A stretch of 64,000 nt of DNA from contig JAHEER010000008.1 in assembly GCA_024640625.1 (NCBI GenBank), positions 1-64,000 of the forward strand, read 5' to 3'. The translations under genes and the position numbers were made by a program. Every line of letters begins with the position of its first letter. Within the stretch, counting starts at the first letter, position 1. Shown in pieces: positions 16,456-25,648 of this stretch. Under the pieces are notes generated by a model. That model saw only the letters and a list, made by a program, of their open reading frames with translations. It searched no databases and was not told the origin of the DNA. Source of the DNA: Desulfobulbaceae bacterium. GTDB taxonomy: Bacteria > Desulfobacterota > Desulfobulbia > Desulfobulbales > Desulfocapsaceae.

Positions 16456-16787
16456 GAATGATAAAGGTATGCGCGACTTATTGTAATTTGATACAGACGT
16501 TCCTCATGGCGGTATGGACCGCTGTGATACTTTAAATGTCCTGGCTAGCCAACAGCGCATGAGCTTTCTAGTTACAGGATAATCACTATAACCACCCTTG
16601 CGGATCATGCCCGGTGAGATATTTACCAGCAGGGCGGGGCACTTTCGCGCCGGCAGCCGGCGCACCCATTGCTGAGTACGAAAGGATGCCTTCGGGCGAA
16701 AAAGCATCTTTATATTGCAAGTCTTTTGTGCTATCAGGACGGGTAACTAGTATAATCATATTTCTCTCATAAAATTTTACAAACAAT
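16456..16787. other. Intergenic region with inverted repeats
   Basis: 332 bases lie between two divergent genes with no convincing coding frame. They contain a perfect 17-base palindrome GCGCCGGC-A-GCCGGCGC (16647-16663) and a pair of inverted octamers CTAGTTAC (16569-16576) and GTAACTAG (16742-16749) that bracket it. This could be the remnant of a small palindromic or miniature mobile element. The promoter of the downstream gene is not obvious. Confidence 0.5.
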
Positions 16788-19091
16788 ATGAAAACAAACC
16801 GACAACCCTTTCAGGACATCATAGACACCGCCCTTTTTTTCGGCGGTGGGGCGAGAAGGGAGATTGTTGAAAATATAAAGACAGCTCTTGCTGACGAGGT
16901 TCAGCTGCTTACCCTGACGGGCACCGACGGTTCGGGCAAGACCATGATTTGCAGAATGGTCCAGCAGGAACTGCAGGGCAGTGCTGAAGTACTCATTTTG
17001 GACCGGGGAGCGGAATCGTTTGACGAAGTGGTGAACCTCATTGCCGCCCAGGTTGAGCTAGAAGAAAGCGAGGAAATATCAGATAGAAACACGCGCCTCG
17101 AAAAAGCGGTGGAGATCCTGCATCAGCAGAATCGCCGGCTGATCATAATTCTGGACGGGGCGGAGAAGATTTTTCTGGCGACCCTGGAAAGAATCCGGCG
17201 GATGATCGACCAGGTAAACGATCCGCAGCTCTGCATCCAATTGGTGTTCAGCGGAAGGCCTCTGTTTTCGCTTAATTACAAGCAGCTCTTGATCATCAAC
17301 TTCAAAGTTGTCGAGGAAAGGCATTTCAGCCTCGATCCGCTTGACGGCAAGGATACACACCTTTACCTCAACCATTGTCTTGATCATTCCGCAACCGACG
17401 AGCAGAAGAGATTTTCATTGATCCAGGCGGAGGAGATAGCGGACATAGCCCGGGGCAACTTCAGACTCATCAACCAGTTGGCGGGCAGGTTTCTCGATTT
17501 GAAACGATTGGCTGGCGAGAAGCAAGACACCGGGGAATACGAATTTGCTGAAGGCGATTCATCGGTGGAACAATCCCGGCTGACGACCGGACTGGCCAAT
17601 GTCGACCTGGATTTTCTTAAAGTCCCGAAAATTGGGGCGCGCTGGTATGCTGCAGGAGCCGGGCTTGTCGCCCTTGTTCTGTTGATAATACTGCTGCGGG
17701 GAGGAGAAGAGAAAGAGGTCGAACCGCTTCCCCAGGCCGAGGAAGTTCCCGAACTCACGCTTGAAAAGGTGGAACCGGATCCAATTGACATCCCGGAACC
17801 ATCTCTGCCGGTGGAACCTCTGCAACCACCTTCTCGCACGCTAACTCCTGAAGAACAGAGTTTCCAGGTTGCAGAAAAGGTGGAACCGGATCCAGTTGAC
17901 ATCCCGGAGCCATCTCTGCCGGCGGAACCGCTGCAGCTGCCTTCACCAGAGGCAGCGCCTGAAGAACCGCAGCCCACGGTTGCCCAGGATCGTCCGTTGA
18001 AGGATGTTCTTGAGGAGGCTGAAGATAGTCCCGAACCATTGAGTCCCGGGCTAATCGAGGAGCAGGCAGAGAGCAGCATCCCGGCAGTTCCCCGGGCAGC
18101 TGAAATACCGGCTCAGGAGCCGTCAGCGCCTGAGGCAACAGCAGATTCAGAGACCGTTGCGGAGCAGACAGAAAGTGAGATGGCTGCGGATATTCCGCCT
18201 GCCGAGGTTAAGGAGGAGGAATCTGTTATAGTTGAAGCAGCCCCCGCTTCGCCCAGGGAAGAGAGTGCAGTGACGGAAACGTACCCATCTCTGGAGGAAT
18301 CGACGGAACCACCGGTAGCGGAGGCTGTTGAAGATCAGGGAGAGCCGGATGAAAAACTGGCGGCAACCGAAAATCTATCTGAAGAGCCCCCAAAAGCTGA
18401 AACACAGGATTCGAGAGAAGCGTCGAGTATCCCCAAACTGACCGTTCTGCCCAAGAAGAAACCGCTAACCGAGCCTGAGCCGTTGCAGGTGGTCACTCTT
18501 AAAGATGAGAGCAAGACATCTCCGGAGCGGCCAACTCCTCCAGCTTCTGTACCCGAGCCTGCGCCAGCGCCCCCTCAGGCCGCGCCTCTGGCAGCCGAGG
18601 AAATTCAGCTCCCAGTTGCCGCTCAACCTGAGGTTGAGCCGGAAACGACTGAGTCGCCGCAGGAACGGTTTGCCTCTATCGACTGGAGCGAGGAAGATGT
18701 CGCCGCTGCGTCGGCTAGAAGGTCCGGAGCACCGGTGACAGGAACAGACTCCAGCGTCTATTATGCCCAGCGTCTGGCTGCAGGTTCCCGCTGGCTGGTC
18801 GGGGGAAGCAGGGATAAATTTACGGTCCAGCTCATGGTTCTGGACTCCGAGGATGCCCAGCAGAATGTAAGATACATGCTTGCCGAGGAGGACTACCGGC
18901 AGGTCCTGGAGCAGCTCTATATCCTCAGAAAAGTCGGGCAACCGCAGACGGTCATGCTCTATTGGGGCGAGTTCGATTCCCCAGCCGAAGCCCGTGCGGC
19001 GAGGAGTCAGCTGCCCAATTTTCTAAGCCGGCTGGAACCGTTCGAAATTCCCGTTAAGGACGCAGTAGCCAAGGCCAGGGCCGGCCAGTAG
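16788..19091 (+). CDS. DamX/ExeA-like AAA ATPase with C-terminal SPOR domain
   Basis: A 767-residue bitopic inner-membrane protein. Residues 1-270 are an ExeA/AAA_22-type ATPase (FFGGGARREI at 17-26, Walker A TGTDGSGKT at 44-52, Walker B LIIILDGAE). One membrane segment lies at about 286-303. An extended periplasmic Pro/Glu/Ala-rich linker of about 370 residues follows. A SPOR domain (about 680-755; FTVQLMVLDSEDA then VMLYWGEFDSPAEARAARSQ) ends the protein. SPOR domains bind denuded septal peptidoglycan, so a role in division or envelope constriction like DamX is likely. The linker carries a clear duplicated block (17763-17830 and 17875-17942). Its GC and codon use look like those of the neighbours. 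The plsC-like gene follows 30 bases later. Confidence 0.82.
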   Translation: MKTNRQPFQDIIDTALFFGGGARREIVENIKTALADEVQLLTLTGTDGSGKTMICRMVQQELQGSAEVLILDRGAESFDEVVNLIAAQVELEESEEISDRNTRLEKAVEILHQQNRRLIIILDGAEKIFLATLERIRRMIDQVNDPQLCIQLVFSGRPLFSLNYKQLLIINFKVVEERHFSLDPLDGKDTHLYLNHCLDHSATDEQKRFSLIQAEEIADIARGNFRLINQLAGRFLDLKRLAGEKQDTGEYEFAEGDSSVEQSRLTTGLANVDLDFLKVPKIGARWYAAGAGLVALVLLIILLRGGEEKEVEPLPQAEEVPELTLEKVEPDPIDIPEPSLPVEPLQPPSRTLTPEEQSFQVAEKVEPDPVDIPEPSLPAEPLQLPSPEAAPEEPQPTVAQDRPLKDVLEEAEDSPEPLSPGLIEEQAESSIPAVPRAAEIPAQEPSAPEATADSETVAEQTESEMAADIPPAEVKEEESVIVEAAPASPREESAVTETYPSLEESTEPPVAEAVEDQGEPDEKLAATENLSEEPPKAETQDSREASSIPKLTVLPKKKPLTEPEPLQVVTLKDESKTSPERPTPPASVPEPAPAPPQAAPLAAEEIQLPVAAQPEVEPETTESPQERFASIDWSEEDVAAASARRSGAPVTGTDSSVYYAQRLAAGSRWLVGGSRDKFTVQLMVLDSEDAQQNVRYMLAEEDYRQVLEQLYILRKVGQPQTVMLYWGEFDSPAEARAARSQLPNFLSRLEPFEIPVKDAVAKARAGQ
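17763..17942 (+). repeat. Direct repeat in the linker of the SPOR protein
   Basis: Two blocks of about 66 bases, starting at 17763 and 17875, encode nearly the same peptide, KVEPDP-I/V-DIPEPSLP-V/A-EPLQ. They differ at only a handful of bases, which points to a recent internal duplication in the proline/glutamate-rich periplasmic linker. Confidence 0.85.
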
Positions 19092-19121
19092 GGCTGCAAT
19101 TTTCTGGGACGGGTCAGTTCT

Positions 19122-19907
19122 ATGCAGAATCTATCAGTCAACGACTCTACCTATCAGACCTTGAACGTCGGAACCGGGGAAGCAGCGCCGCTTTTTCCGA
19201 GCTTGAGCTTCTATCCCCGTTTTCTTCAGGTGGTATACCTTTCGGCAGGTCTCGCCAAACGCGGGGCATATTCCAATGACGTCTGGCAGGAGCACTCCAT
19301 CAAGGTACTGCGCATCCTGGAATCGGTTGGTGTTCAGATTGAGGTGCGGGGGCTCGAACAGATCAAAGCCGTCGACGGTCCGGTCATTTTCGTCGGCAAT
19401 CACTTGAGCGTCATGGAAACGGTTCTGCTGCCGTCCTGGATTCTCCCGTACAAACCCTTTACTTATGTGATCAAGCAGAGTCTGCTCGAGGTGCCTATTT
19501 TCAAGCACGTGATGAGCTCGATCGACCCGATCGCGGTGACCCGCACCAACCCTCGCGCTGATCTCAAAATTGTGCTTGAGCAGGGGGTCGAGAGGGTCTC
19601 CCGAAACCTGTCGATCGTGGTCTTTCCGCAAACCACCAGGGCCGCCTTCAACCCTGAGCAGTTCAGTACCATCGGTGTAAAGCTGGCACGCCGGGCGGGG
19701 GTTCCGATAATTCCGCTGGCGCTGCGCACCGATGCCTGGGAAAACGGCAACATTGCCAAGGATTTTGGCAAGATCGTTCCGTCCCGTAAAGTATTTTTCG
19801 CCTTTGGGGAGCCACTTATCGTAGAGGGAAAGGGGGCAGAGGAACAGAATCAGATCATCGACTTTATCGAGTCCAATCTGGCAGCCTGGGAGCGGGCTGA
19901 GATCTAG
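19122..19907 (+). CDS. PlsC-like lysophospholipid acyltransferase, variant motifs
   Basis: A 261-residue membrane-associated acyltransferase of the 1-acylglycerol-3-phosphate acyltransferase (PlsC) family, which attaches a fatty acyl chain to lysophosphatidate or a related lysolipid. Motif I is GNHLSVMET (about 91-99), where the family's HX4D has Glu in place of Asp. Motif III is VFPQTTRA (about 167-174) instead of FPEGTRS. Motif IV is VPIIPLALR. The GNH histidine is kept, so activity is plausible, but the altered motifs suggest a subfamily with another acceptor. It follows the SPOR protein gene by 30 bases. Its stop overlaps the convergent PflX-like gene by four bases. Confidence 0.75.
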   Translation: MQNLSVNDSTYQTLNVGTGEAAPLFPSLSFYPRFLQVVYLSAGLAKRGAYSNDVWQEHSIKVLRILESVGVQIEVRGLEQIKAVDGPVIFVGNHLSVMETVLLPSWILPYKPFTYVIKQSLLEVPIFKHVMSSIDPIAVTRTNPRADLKIVLEQGVERVSRNLSIVVFPQTTRAAFNPEQFSTIGVKLARRAGVPIIPLALRTDAWENGNIAKDFGKIVPSRKVFFAFGEPLIVEGKGAEEQNQIIDFIESNLAAWERAEI

Positions 19908-20851
19908 GGCGAAATACCGAGGCGTTTGAGAAGAGATGAGAGCTCACGCCGATCGAGACGTTGCAGGCCTATTTTCTCCGCATATCCCACAGCTTCACTA
20001 TAGTGTTTCGGGCTTATGCTGGTGTGCAGCTCTGCATAGGCGCTTATAGTGCCGCAGGGGCGATACTGGTCCATGATATTGACGTACGTGTCGGTTGATA
20101 TCTGGCTGGCAATGAAGTTCAGAATTGCCTTGGTTTCTTCGAGTCCTCCGGGCATAAGCAAGTGCCTGATCAGCAGCCCGTGCGTGGCTATCCCATTGCG
20201 ATCAATGTGCAGGTCCCCCACCTGGCGATGCATTTCTCTGACGGCCAGTCTCGCCGTCTCCGAGTAATCAGCCGCATCGGCATATTTTTGGGCGGTGTCC
20301 TTCTCCCAGAATTTGAAATCAGGCATGTACACGTCGATCAGACCGTCGAGCAACTCCAGCGTGGACAACGTCTCATAACCGCTGCAGTTGTACACCAGCG
20401 GCAGGGTAAGCCCGTTTTCGTAGGCCGGGATGAGTGCCGCCATGATGTGGGGAACCACATGGCTGGGGGTGACGAAATTAATGTTGTGACAGCCCCGGGA
20501 CTGCAGGTCCAGAATAACCGCAGCAAATGACTCGGCGTCGACTGCGTGGCCTGAGGAAGCGTTGTGGCTGATGTCAAAGTTCTGACAGAAACAGCAGCCA
20601 AGGCTGCAGCCTGAGAGAAATATGGTGCCCGACCCATGACTGCCGACCAGCGGCTGTTCTTCTCCGAAGTGAGGATTGTAGCTGGCGATTACGGCATGCT
20701 CGGCGGTCCCGCAGCGACCTATCTCTCCTTCGAGCCGGTTTACCCCACATCGTCTCGGGCAGAGGGTGCAGTCGCTCAGGATGTCACGAGCCTGCTGGAC
20801 CCGTTCTTTGAGGATTCCCGATTCGTGGAGCTGCAGTCCTTTGGTTTGCAT
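19904..20851 (-). CDS. Radical SAM protein, PflX/COG1313 family
   Basis: A 315-residue radical S-adenosylmethionine protein. Near the N-terminus an accessory Cys cluster is visible (CTLCPRRCGVNRLEGEIGRC, about 28-47). The radical SAM motif itself is GCSLGCCFCQN (about 82-92), a Cys-x3-Cys-x2-Cys. Downstream are HNINFVTPSHVVPHI and VYNCSGYETL, typical of the pyruvate formate-lyase-activating-like COG1313 group. The protein activated or modified is unknown; no glycyl radical enzyme is encoded nearby. The gene lies between a convergent acyltransferase gene and the end of the tolC-like gene, on the latter's strand. Confidence 0.8.
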   Translation of the reverse strand: MQTKGLQLHESGILKERVQQARDILSDCTLCPRRCGVNRLEGEIGRCGTAEHAVIASYNPHFGEEQPLVGSHGSGTIFLSGCSLGCCFCQNFDISHNASSGHAVDAESFAAVILDLQSRGCHNINFVTPSHVVPHIMAALIPAYENGLTLPLVYNCSGYETLSTLELLDGLIDVYMPDFKFWEKDTAQKYADAADYSETARLAVREMHRQVGDLHIDRNGIATHGLLIRHLLMPGGLEETKAILNFIASQISTDTYVNIMDQYRPCGTISAYAELHTSISPKHYSEAVGYAEKIGLQRLDRRELSSLLKRLGISP

Positions 20852-20861
20852 CGTCTAGGCC

Positions 20862-22313
20862 TCAGGGAATAGTGATGGTACCCTGGATGCGGTCAAGTTC
20901 CGCGAGTGTTTGAGCATATACAACTTTCGAGCGGTTTTCGGTCGACAGGGCTCGGGCATAATCCTGCTGGGCAATGAGCACATCGAGGGTGGTCGACCGG
21001 CCGGCTTCGAATTTAATCTGCTCTGCCTCGAGTCGTTTTCTGGTGGCAATAGATGTTTTTCGCGTAGCCTCTATGGCTTTGAGGGCCAGTTCCACATCCC
21101 GCACCGTGACGCGAACGGTTCGGGTGATTTGCAGTTTCAGCAGTTCCAGGCTGGTTTTGCTCTTATTGTGGGCAGCCAGCGCCTGGCGGTATTGACCTTC
21201 GGCCAGGGAGTTGTCCAGCGGCCTGGAAAAGGTAAGCGCGAGCTGCCAGCGCGTATCACTGTCGGACACCGAATCATCAAGTGCCGAGGAGTAGTCTTCA
21301 GCCCGCGCCCCAAAGCCAAGCGAACCCAGCAGATCAAGCGCCGGTTTTCTGTCGTTTTCAGCTTTGTCAAGTTGATACTGCAACGCCTTGACCTGAAGCG
21401 AGGCAGCCTGCAGGTCGGGACGGTTGGCCATGGCCTTTTCGTACACCTTTCGGATTTCCGGATAGACCGGTTGGGTGACCGGCAGATCCACCGGGTTGAA
21501 CGGGATCAGCCAGTCTTCGCTGTTTAGCAACAGTTTCAGGTTGTCCTCGGCGAAACCTATCTCTCGCTCGCCTGTGATCAAGTCTTGCTCTCTCTGGGCG
21601 ACCTCCGATTCGGGCTGATAGAGATCAATATCCGCAAGTTTTCCGGCTTCGATCCTGGCCGCTGTCTCATCCCTGAGCTGTTGTGCCAGGGTCAGGGACA
21701 GTTCCAGCACCTCCAGATTCTGGTGGGCAAATACCAGTTCCCAGTAGGCCTGCTTGACCTCGGCGGCAAGATCGGCCGCGTCGCTGTCCACCAGGTAAGA
21801 CGATGCCTCCAGCTGGGTCTTGGCGCTGTTCAGATCGGCCAGCTGCGTCTCCTTGCCGAATCCCCTCAGGAGCGGCTGGCGAACATCAAGCGTCAGGTCG
21901 GTGCTGTAGACCGGATCGAAGAAATAGATGTCGGAGTCAGTGTCCAGGTTGCCGTTGTTCCAGTTCAGGCCCATTTCCGTACCTGGCGTGAAGCGTTTCT
22001 CTACCCCGGCATTGAAGGCAGCGGTTTTTTCCTCGCTGCCTTCGATTGCTGTCACCGGCGCCTCATCTTTTGCTCCGGCGCCCACTTCGCCACTCAACTG
22101 GACATCGAACGCACCTTCGGCAGCCAGGGCGGCACCTTCGGCGCTAACCACGTCTTCCTTGCGGAGTCTTAGGCCCAGATTCTTGAGCAGGGCGGTCTGC
22201 ACCGTCTCTTCTAAGCTGAGATCGATGCTCTGTGGTTCAACTTCAGCAGGATCTGCATTGCCGTAAAGCAGCAGACAAAGGCCAATTGCAGTCAGAAATG
22301 ATAGGCGGCGCAT
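20862..22313 (-). CDS. TolC-family outer-membrane efflux protein
   Basis: The outer-membrane duct of the tripartite RND pump encoded upstream. From ATG 22313 it is 483 residues with a signal peptide (RRLSFLTAIGLCLLLYG). The two homologous coiled-coil halves are recognisable by SLEETVQTALLKNLGLRLRK near the start and by helices such as AARIEAGKLADIDLYQPESE and LKFEAGRST-like segments towards the end. Its start overlaps the stop of the RND gene (TAATG), with AAGGA as ribosome-binding site, so translation is coupled. A longer in-frame start at 22370 would lie inside the RND gene and is unlikely. Confidence 0.88.
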   Translation of the reverse strand: MRRLSFLTAIGLCLLLYGNADPAEVEPQSIDLSLEETVQTALLKNLGLRLRKEDVVSAEGAALAAEGAFDVQLSGEVGAGAKDEAPVTAIEGSEEKTAAFNAGVEKRFTPGTEMGLNWNNGNLDTDSDIYFFDPVYSTDLTLDVRQPLLRGFGKETQLADLNSAKTQLEASSYLVDSDAADLAAEVKQAYWELVFAHQNLEVLELSLTLAQQLRDETAARIEAGKLADIDLYQPESEVAQREQDLITGEREIGFAEDNLKLLLNSEDWLIPFNPVDLPVTQPVYPEIRKVYEKAMANRPDLQAASLQVKALQYQLDKAENDRKPALDLLGSLGFGARAEDYSSALDDSVSDSDTRWQLALTFSRPLDNSLAEGQYRQALAAHNKSKTSLELLKLQITRTVRVTVRDVELALKAIEATRKTSIATRKRLEAEQIKFEAGRSTTLDVLIAQQDYARALSTENRSKVVYAQTLAELDRIQGTITIP

Positions 22314-25300
22314 TATTTTGGTTCCTTCGGATAAAGTGGTTCTCCGGCCAGATAGGGATATGGCTTCCAATAAAGGTCCCTGATTCTGTCAGCGATCCGC
22401 TGCCTGTATTCAGAGGCCTGTTCGAATAGATAATAGAGCGTGGGTACCACGATAAGGGTAAGAAAGGTCGCAACCATCAGACCGAAGATTACCACCACAG
22501 CCATCGAACGCCACCACTGGCTCGACTCGCTGACCCAGGAGATCGAAAAGGTGTGGAAATCAAACGACACCCCGGTAACCATGGGGATTAAGCCAAGAAT
22601 GGTGGTGACGGCGGTAAGCAGAACCGGCCGCAGCCGCGTTGCACCGGCAGAGATAACCGCGTCTCTCAATTCATAGCCCCGGGTCCGAAGTTTGTTGGTG
22701 TAGTCGATAAGCACAATGGCATTGTTGACGACGACCCCGGCCAGGGAAATGACGCCGACCCCGGTCATGATGATGCCGAATGGCTGGCGGAACAAGGCCA
22801 GCCCCAGAAAGGCGCCCCCCAGCGAGAGAATTACCGAGGTCATGATGATAAACGGCTGGGTCACCGAGTTGAACATGGAAACCAGAATCAGAAAGATGAG
22901 CAGCAGGGCAACCAAAAATGCCTTGGTCAGAAAGTCCTCTGATTCCTGCTGGAATTCAAATTCACCGGTGAATTTGACGCTGTATCCCGGAGGCATGGGA
23001 AATTGGCTCAGGAACTTCTCCGCTTCAGCACGAGCCACAGGCCCGGGTATTTTGGTCTCGTCGACGTTGGCCTTGACGGTGACGACCCGTTCGTTGTTGA
23101 TCCGGTTGATATCGCCAATGGAGCCCGCAAAGGTTATTTCCGCCACGGTCGACAGCGGTACCAGTTCACCCGAAGGGGTCGGCAGCATGAGCTCATTGAG
23201 AATATCGACCACCTTGCGGTCCGATTCCTTGAGCTGCACGGTAATGTCGTAGTCGTCATCGCCCTCCCGGAAGGAAGAGACCTCCAGACCGTTGTAGGCG
23301 CTTTTCAGGGCGAAGCCGATCATATTGGTGGTCATGCCGAAGAGCGCCGCCTTCTGCCTGTCGACCACCACCTGCACCGAAGGAATTCCCTCGACGAAAT
23401 CATCCCTGATGTCCTCGACATGAGGAATGGTGGCCAGAACGTCTTTGATCTTTTTGGCGATTTCCCCCAGAACCTGGAAATTTTCCCCGGCAATCTCTAT
23501 GTTGATCGGGGCGCCCGTAGGCGGACCTTCCTCTTCACTGGCGATGGTGATTTCTCCGCCTGGTATGTATTTAATACGTTTACGAATTTCCTCCACGTCC
23601 TCATGCGAGGAGTTGACGCGATCTTTGAGGTCGAGAAAACGGACGCCGATGTGATTTGGGGTATTGGCTGAAAATGCCGATCCCCCGCCGGAGCTTACGG
23701 TACCCCGCGTGTAGAGCGATTCGACGTTGGCGATGTCGCTGGGGCCGGTAAATGACTCACCGCCCGCTTTTTCGTGATCTTTGGCGGCCAGAGCCTTGAG
23801 CGGAGTCATCTGCTGATCCACCGGGCTGCCGTCGATTTCGGTTTGAACACCGCTTATGAAATATTCGATCCGCTTGGTGATTTTATCTATATAGTCAATA
23901 TCTGCGCCCTCGGGGACGTCGATATTGACGTAAATACCCTTGGGATCAATTTCCGGGAAGAACTCCACCGGCTTTTTCAGGCCGACTACGATCAACCACC
24001 CCTGAAACATCAGAATGAGCACGCAGAAGGCAATGCCGATAACGGTGAACGGCATGCTCAGGGCCCGGGATAGGGACCTGGTGTATCTGGTCAGCAGGAA
24101 GCCTCTGATCTCGGCCGGTTTGTTGACGGCCGCAGACATGTCCTCCAGGCTGTATAACGCGGCGGTATTTTGTGGATTCTTCAACTTCATGAACAGAGAG
24201 ACCATGGCCGGGTTGATCACCATGGCCACGAACAGGCTGGATGCGAGGGTGATGATCAGGGTCAGCGGCATGTAGCCCATGAACTCGCCCATGATACCCG
24301 GCCAGAAGAGCATCGGGGAGAAGGCGGCCAGGGTGGTCAAAGTCGATCCCATGACCGGATAAGCCACTTCCGAGGTGGCTTTCATGGCCGCTTCCACCCG
24401 GGAGGCGCCCTGCTCCATGAAGCGATAGGAGTTTTCCACAATAACGATGGCGTTGTCGACCAGCATGCCCAGGGCCAGGGTCAGGCTGAACAGCACCACC
24501 ATGTTCAGCGTGATGCCGAGGATATAGAGTATTGAAAAGGAGAGCAGCATCGAAAAGGGAATGGCCAGACTCACCAGCAGGGCGTTGCGAATCCCCATGA
24601 CCACAAAGATGACGATCAGCACCAGGACCAGCCCACTGAGGATGTTGTTCTCCAGGTCGGCGACCAGGTTCTTGATATCGGTCGATTTGTCCATGACCTT
24701 GGTGATCTCAGTGCCGCTGGGCCAGTGGGTGCTTGCTTCCTCGATGATGGCGTCAACCGCATCGCTGATCTTGATGATATTTTCTCCGGTCCGCTTCTTC
24801 ACCGAGATGTTGACTGCGTCCCTGCCGTTGAGCCGCGAACGCGATACTTCCTCTTTGAAATCATCGACTACGTTGGCAACGTCCTTGAGGTAGACCGGTT
24901 GACCTTGATGGGTGGTAAGCACCAGACCAAATATCTCCTCGGGGGAGGTGAATTCTCCCGGTACGCGCAGCTGAAAGCGGCCTCCGCCCAGCCGGATGGC
25001 GCCGCCCGAGGTGTTCAGGTTCTCGCCGTAGAGAATGCGCTGGAAATCATCAATGGACAAACCATAATACGCCAGCTTCTCCGATTCGATTTCGACCCTG
25101 ATTTCCCGCTCCAGGCCGCCGGTCACATCGACTTCCAGTACACCGGTGATCGCCTCGATATCATCCTGGAGGTCGTCGGCGATCTTTTTCAGACAGGGAA
25201 GTCCGCAGGTGCCGGACAGGGAGAACACGGCGATGGGCATCTCGGAAAAGTTGACCTCGAAAACAGTAGGGTCGTCTTCAAGGTCGGTCGGCAGTTCACC

Positions 25301-25648
25301 GAGTGCCTCGTCTACTTTGTCCTTGACGTCCTGCAGGGCCTGGTCGATGTCGGTGCCGGTGATGAATTCGATGTTGATCGAACTCAGCCCCTCAGAACTC
25401 ACCGACTGGATTTTTTTCACACCATCGAGGCCTTTGAGCTTCTTTTCGATCTCGATGGTAATCGCCGTCTCCATATCAGTGGGCGACACCCCCCGGTAGC
25501 TGGTTGACACGAAGACGTTGGGAATGGTGATGTCCGGCTCACTCTCACGCGGCAGGACCATATAGGAGTATACACCTACAATGATGAGCAGCAGAGCCAG
25601 GACCAGTACCGTGGTGCTTTTTCTTACTGCGGTATCGGAAATTATCAT
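22313..25648 (-). CDS. RND efflux transporter permease
   Basis: A 1111-residue inner-membrane proton antiporter of the resistance-nodulation-division superfamily. It has an N-terminal membrane helix (VRKSTTVLVLALLLIIVGVY), large periplasmic loops, the TM4 region with LTLALGMLVDNAIVIVEN (the motif carrying the proton-relay Asp), and a second helix bundle near 890-1060 with LSLGGAFLGLALF and LAGVVVNNAIVLIDY. It belongs to the HAE-1-like or broader AcrB/CusA group. No heavy-metal methionine cluster was noticed, so hydrophobic organic compounds are more likely substrates than metals. It overlaps the MFP gene (ATGA) and the tolC-like gene. The wider region is one minus-strand operon led by tetR. 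Confidence 0.93.
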   Translation of the reverse strand: MIISDTAVRKSTTVLVLALLLIIVGVYSYMVLPRESEPDITIPNVFVSTSYRGVSPTDMETAITIEIEKKLKGLDGVKKIQSVSSEGLSSINIEFITGTDIDQALQDVKDKVDEALGELPTDLEDDPTVFEVNFSEMPIAVFSLSGTCGLPCLKKIADDLQDDIEAITGVLEVDVTGGLEREIRVEIESEKLAYYGLSIDDFQRILYGENLNTSGGAIRLGGGRFQLRVPGEFTSPEEIFGLVLTTHQGQPVYLKDVANVVDDFKEEVSRSRLNGRDAVNISVKKRTGENIIKISDAVDAIIEEASTHWPSGTEITKVMDKSTDIKNLVADLENNILSGLVLVLIVIFVVMGIRNALLVSLAIPFSMLLSFSILYILGITLNMVVLFSLTLALGMLVDNAIVIVENSYRFMEQGASRVEAAMKATSEVAYPVMGSTLTTLAAFSPMLFWPGIMGEFMGYMPLTLIITLASSLFVAMVINPAMVSLFMKLKNPQNTAALYSLEDMSAAVNKPAEIRGFLLTRYTRSLSRALSMPFTVIGIAFCVLILMFQGWLIVVGLKKPVEFFPEIDPKGIYVNIDVPEGADIDYIDKITKRIEYFISGVQTEIDGSPVDQQMTPLKALAAKDHEKAGGESFTGPSDIANVESLYTRGTVSSGGGSAFSANTPNHIGVRFLDLKDRVNSSHEDVEEIRKRIKYIPGGEITIASEEEGPPTGAPINIEIAGENFQVLGEIAKKIKDVLATIPHVEDIRDDFVEGIPSVQVVVDRQKAALFGMTTNMIGFALKSAYNGLEVSSFREGDDDYDITVQLKESDRKVVDILNELMLPTPSGELVPLSTVAEITFAGSIGDINRINNERVVTVKANVDETKIPGPVARAEAEKFLSQFPMPPGYSVKFTGEFEFQQESEDFLTKAFLVALLLIFLILVSMFNSVTQPFIIMTSVILSLGGAFLGLALFRQPFGIIMTGVGVISLAGVVVNNAIVLIDYTNKLRTRGYELRDAVISAGATRLRPVLLTAVTTILGLIPMVTGVSFDFHTFSISWVSESSQWWRSMAVVVIFGLMVATFLTLIVVPTLYYLFEQASEYRQRIADRIRDLYWKPYPYLAGEPLYPKEPK

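Noticed and set aside
16586-16786. Minus-strand open frame of 66 codons in the gap before the SPOR protein gene
   Set aside because: It runs through the palindromic element, shows no recognisable domain, and has no ribosome-binding site.
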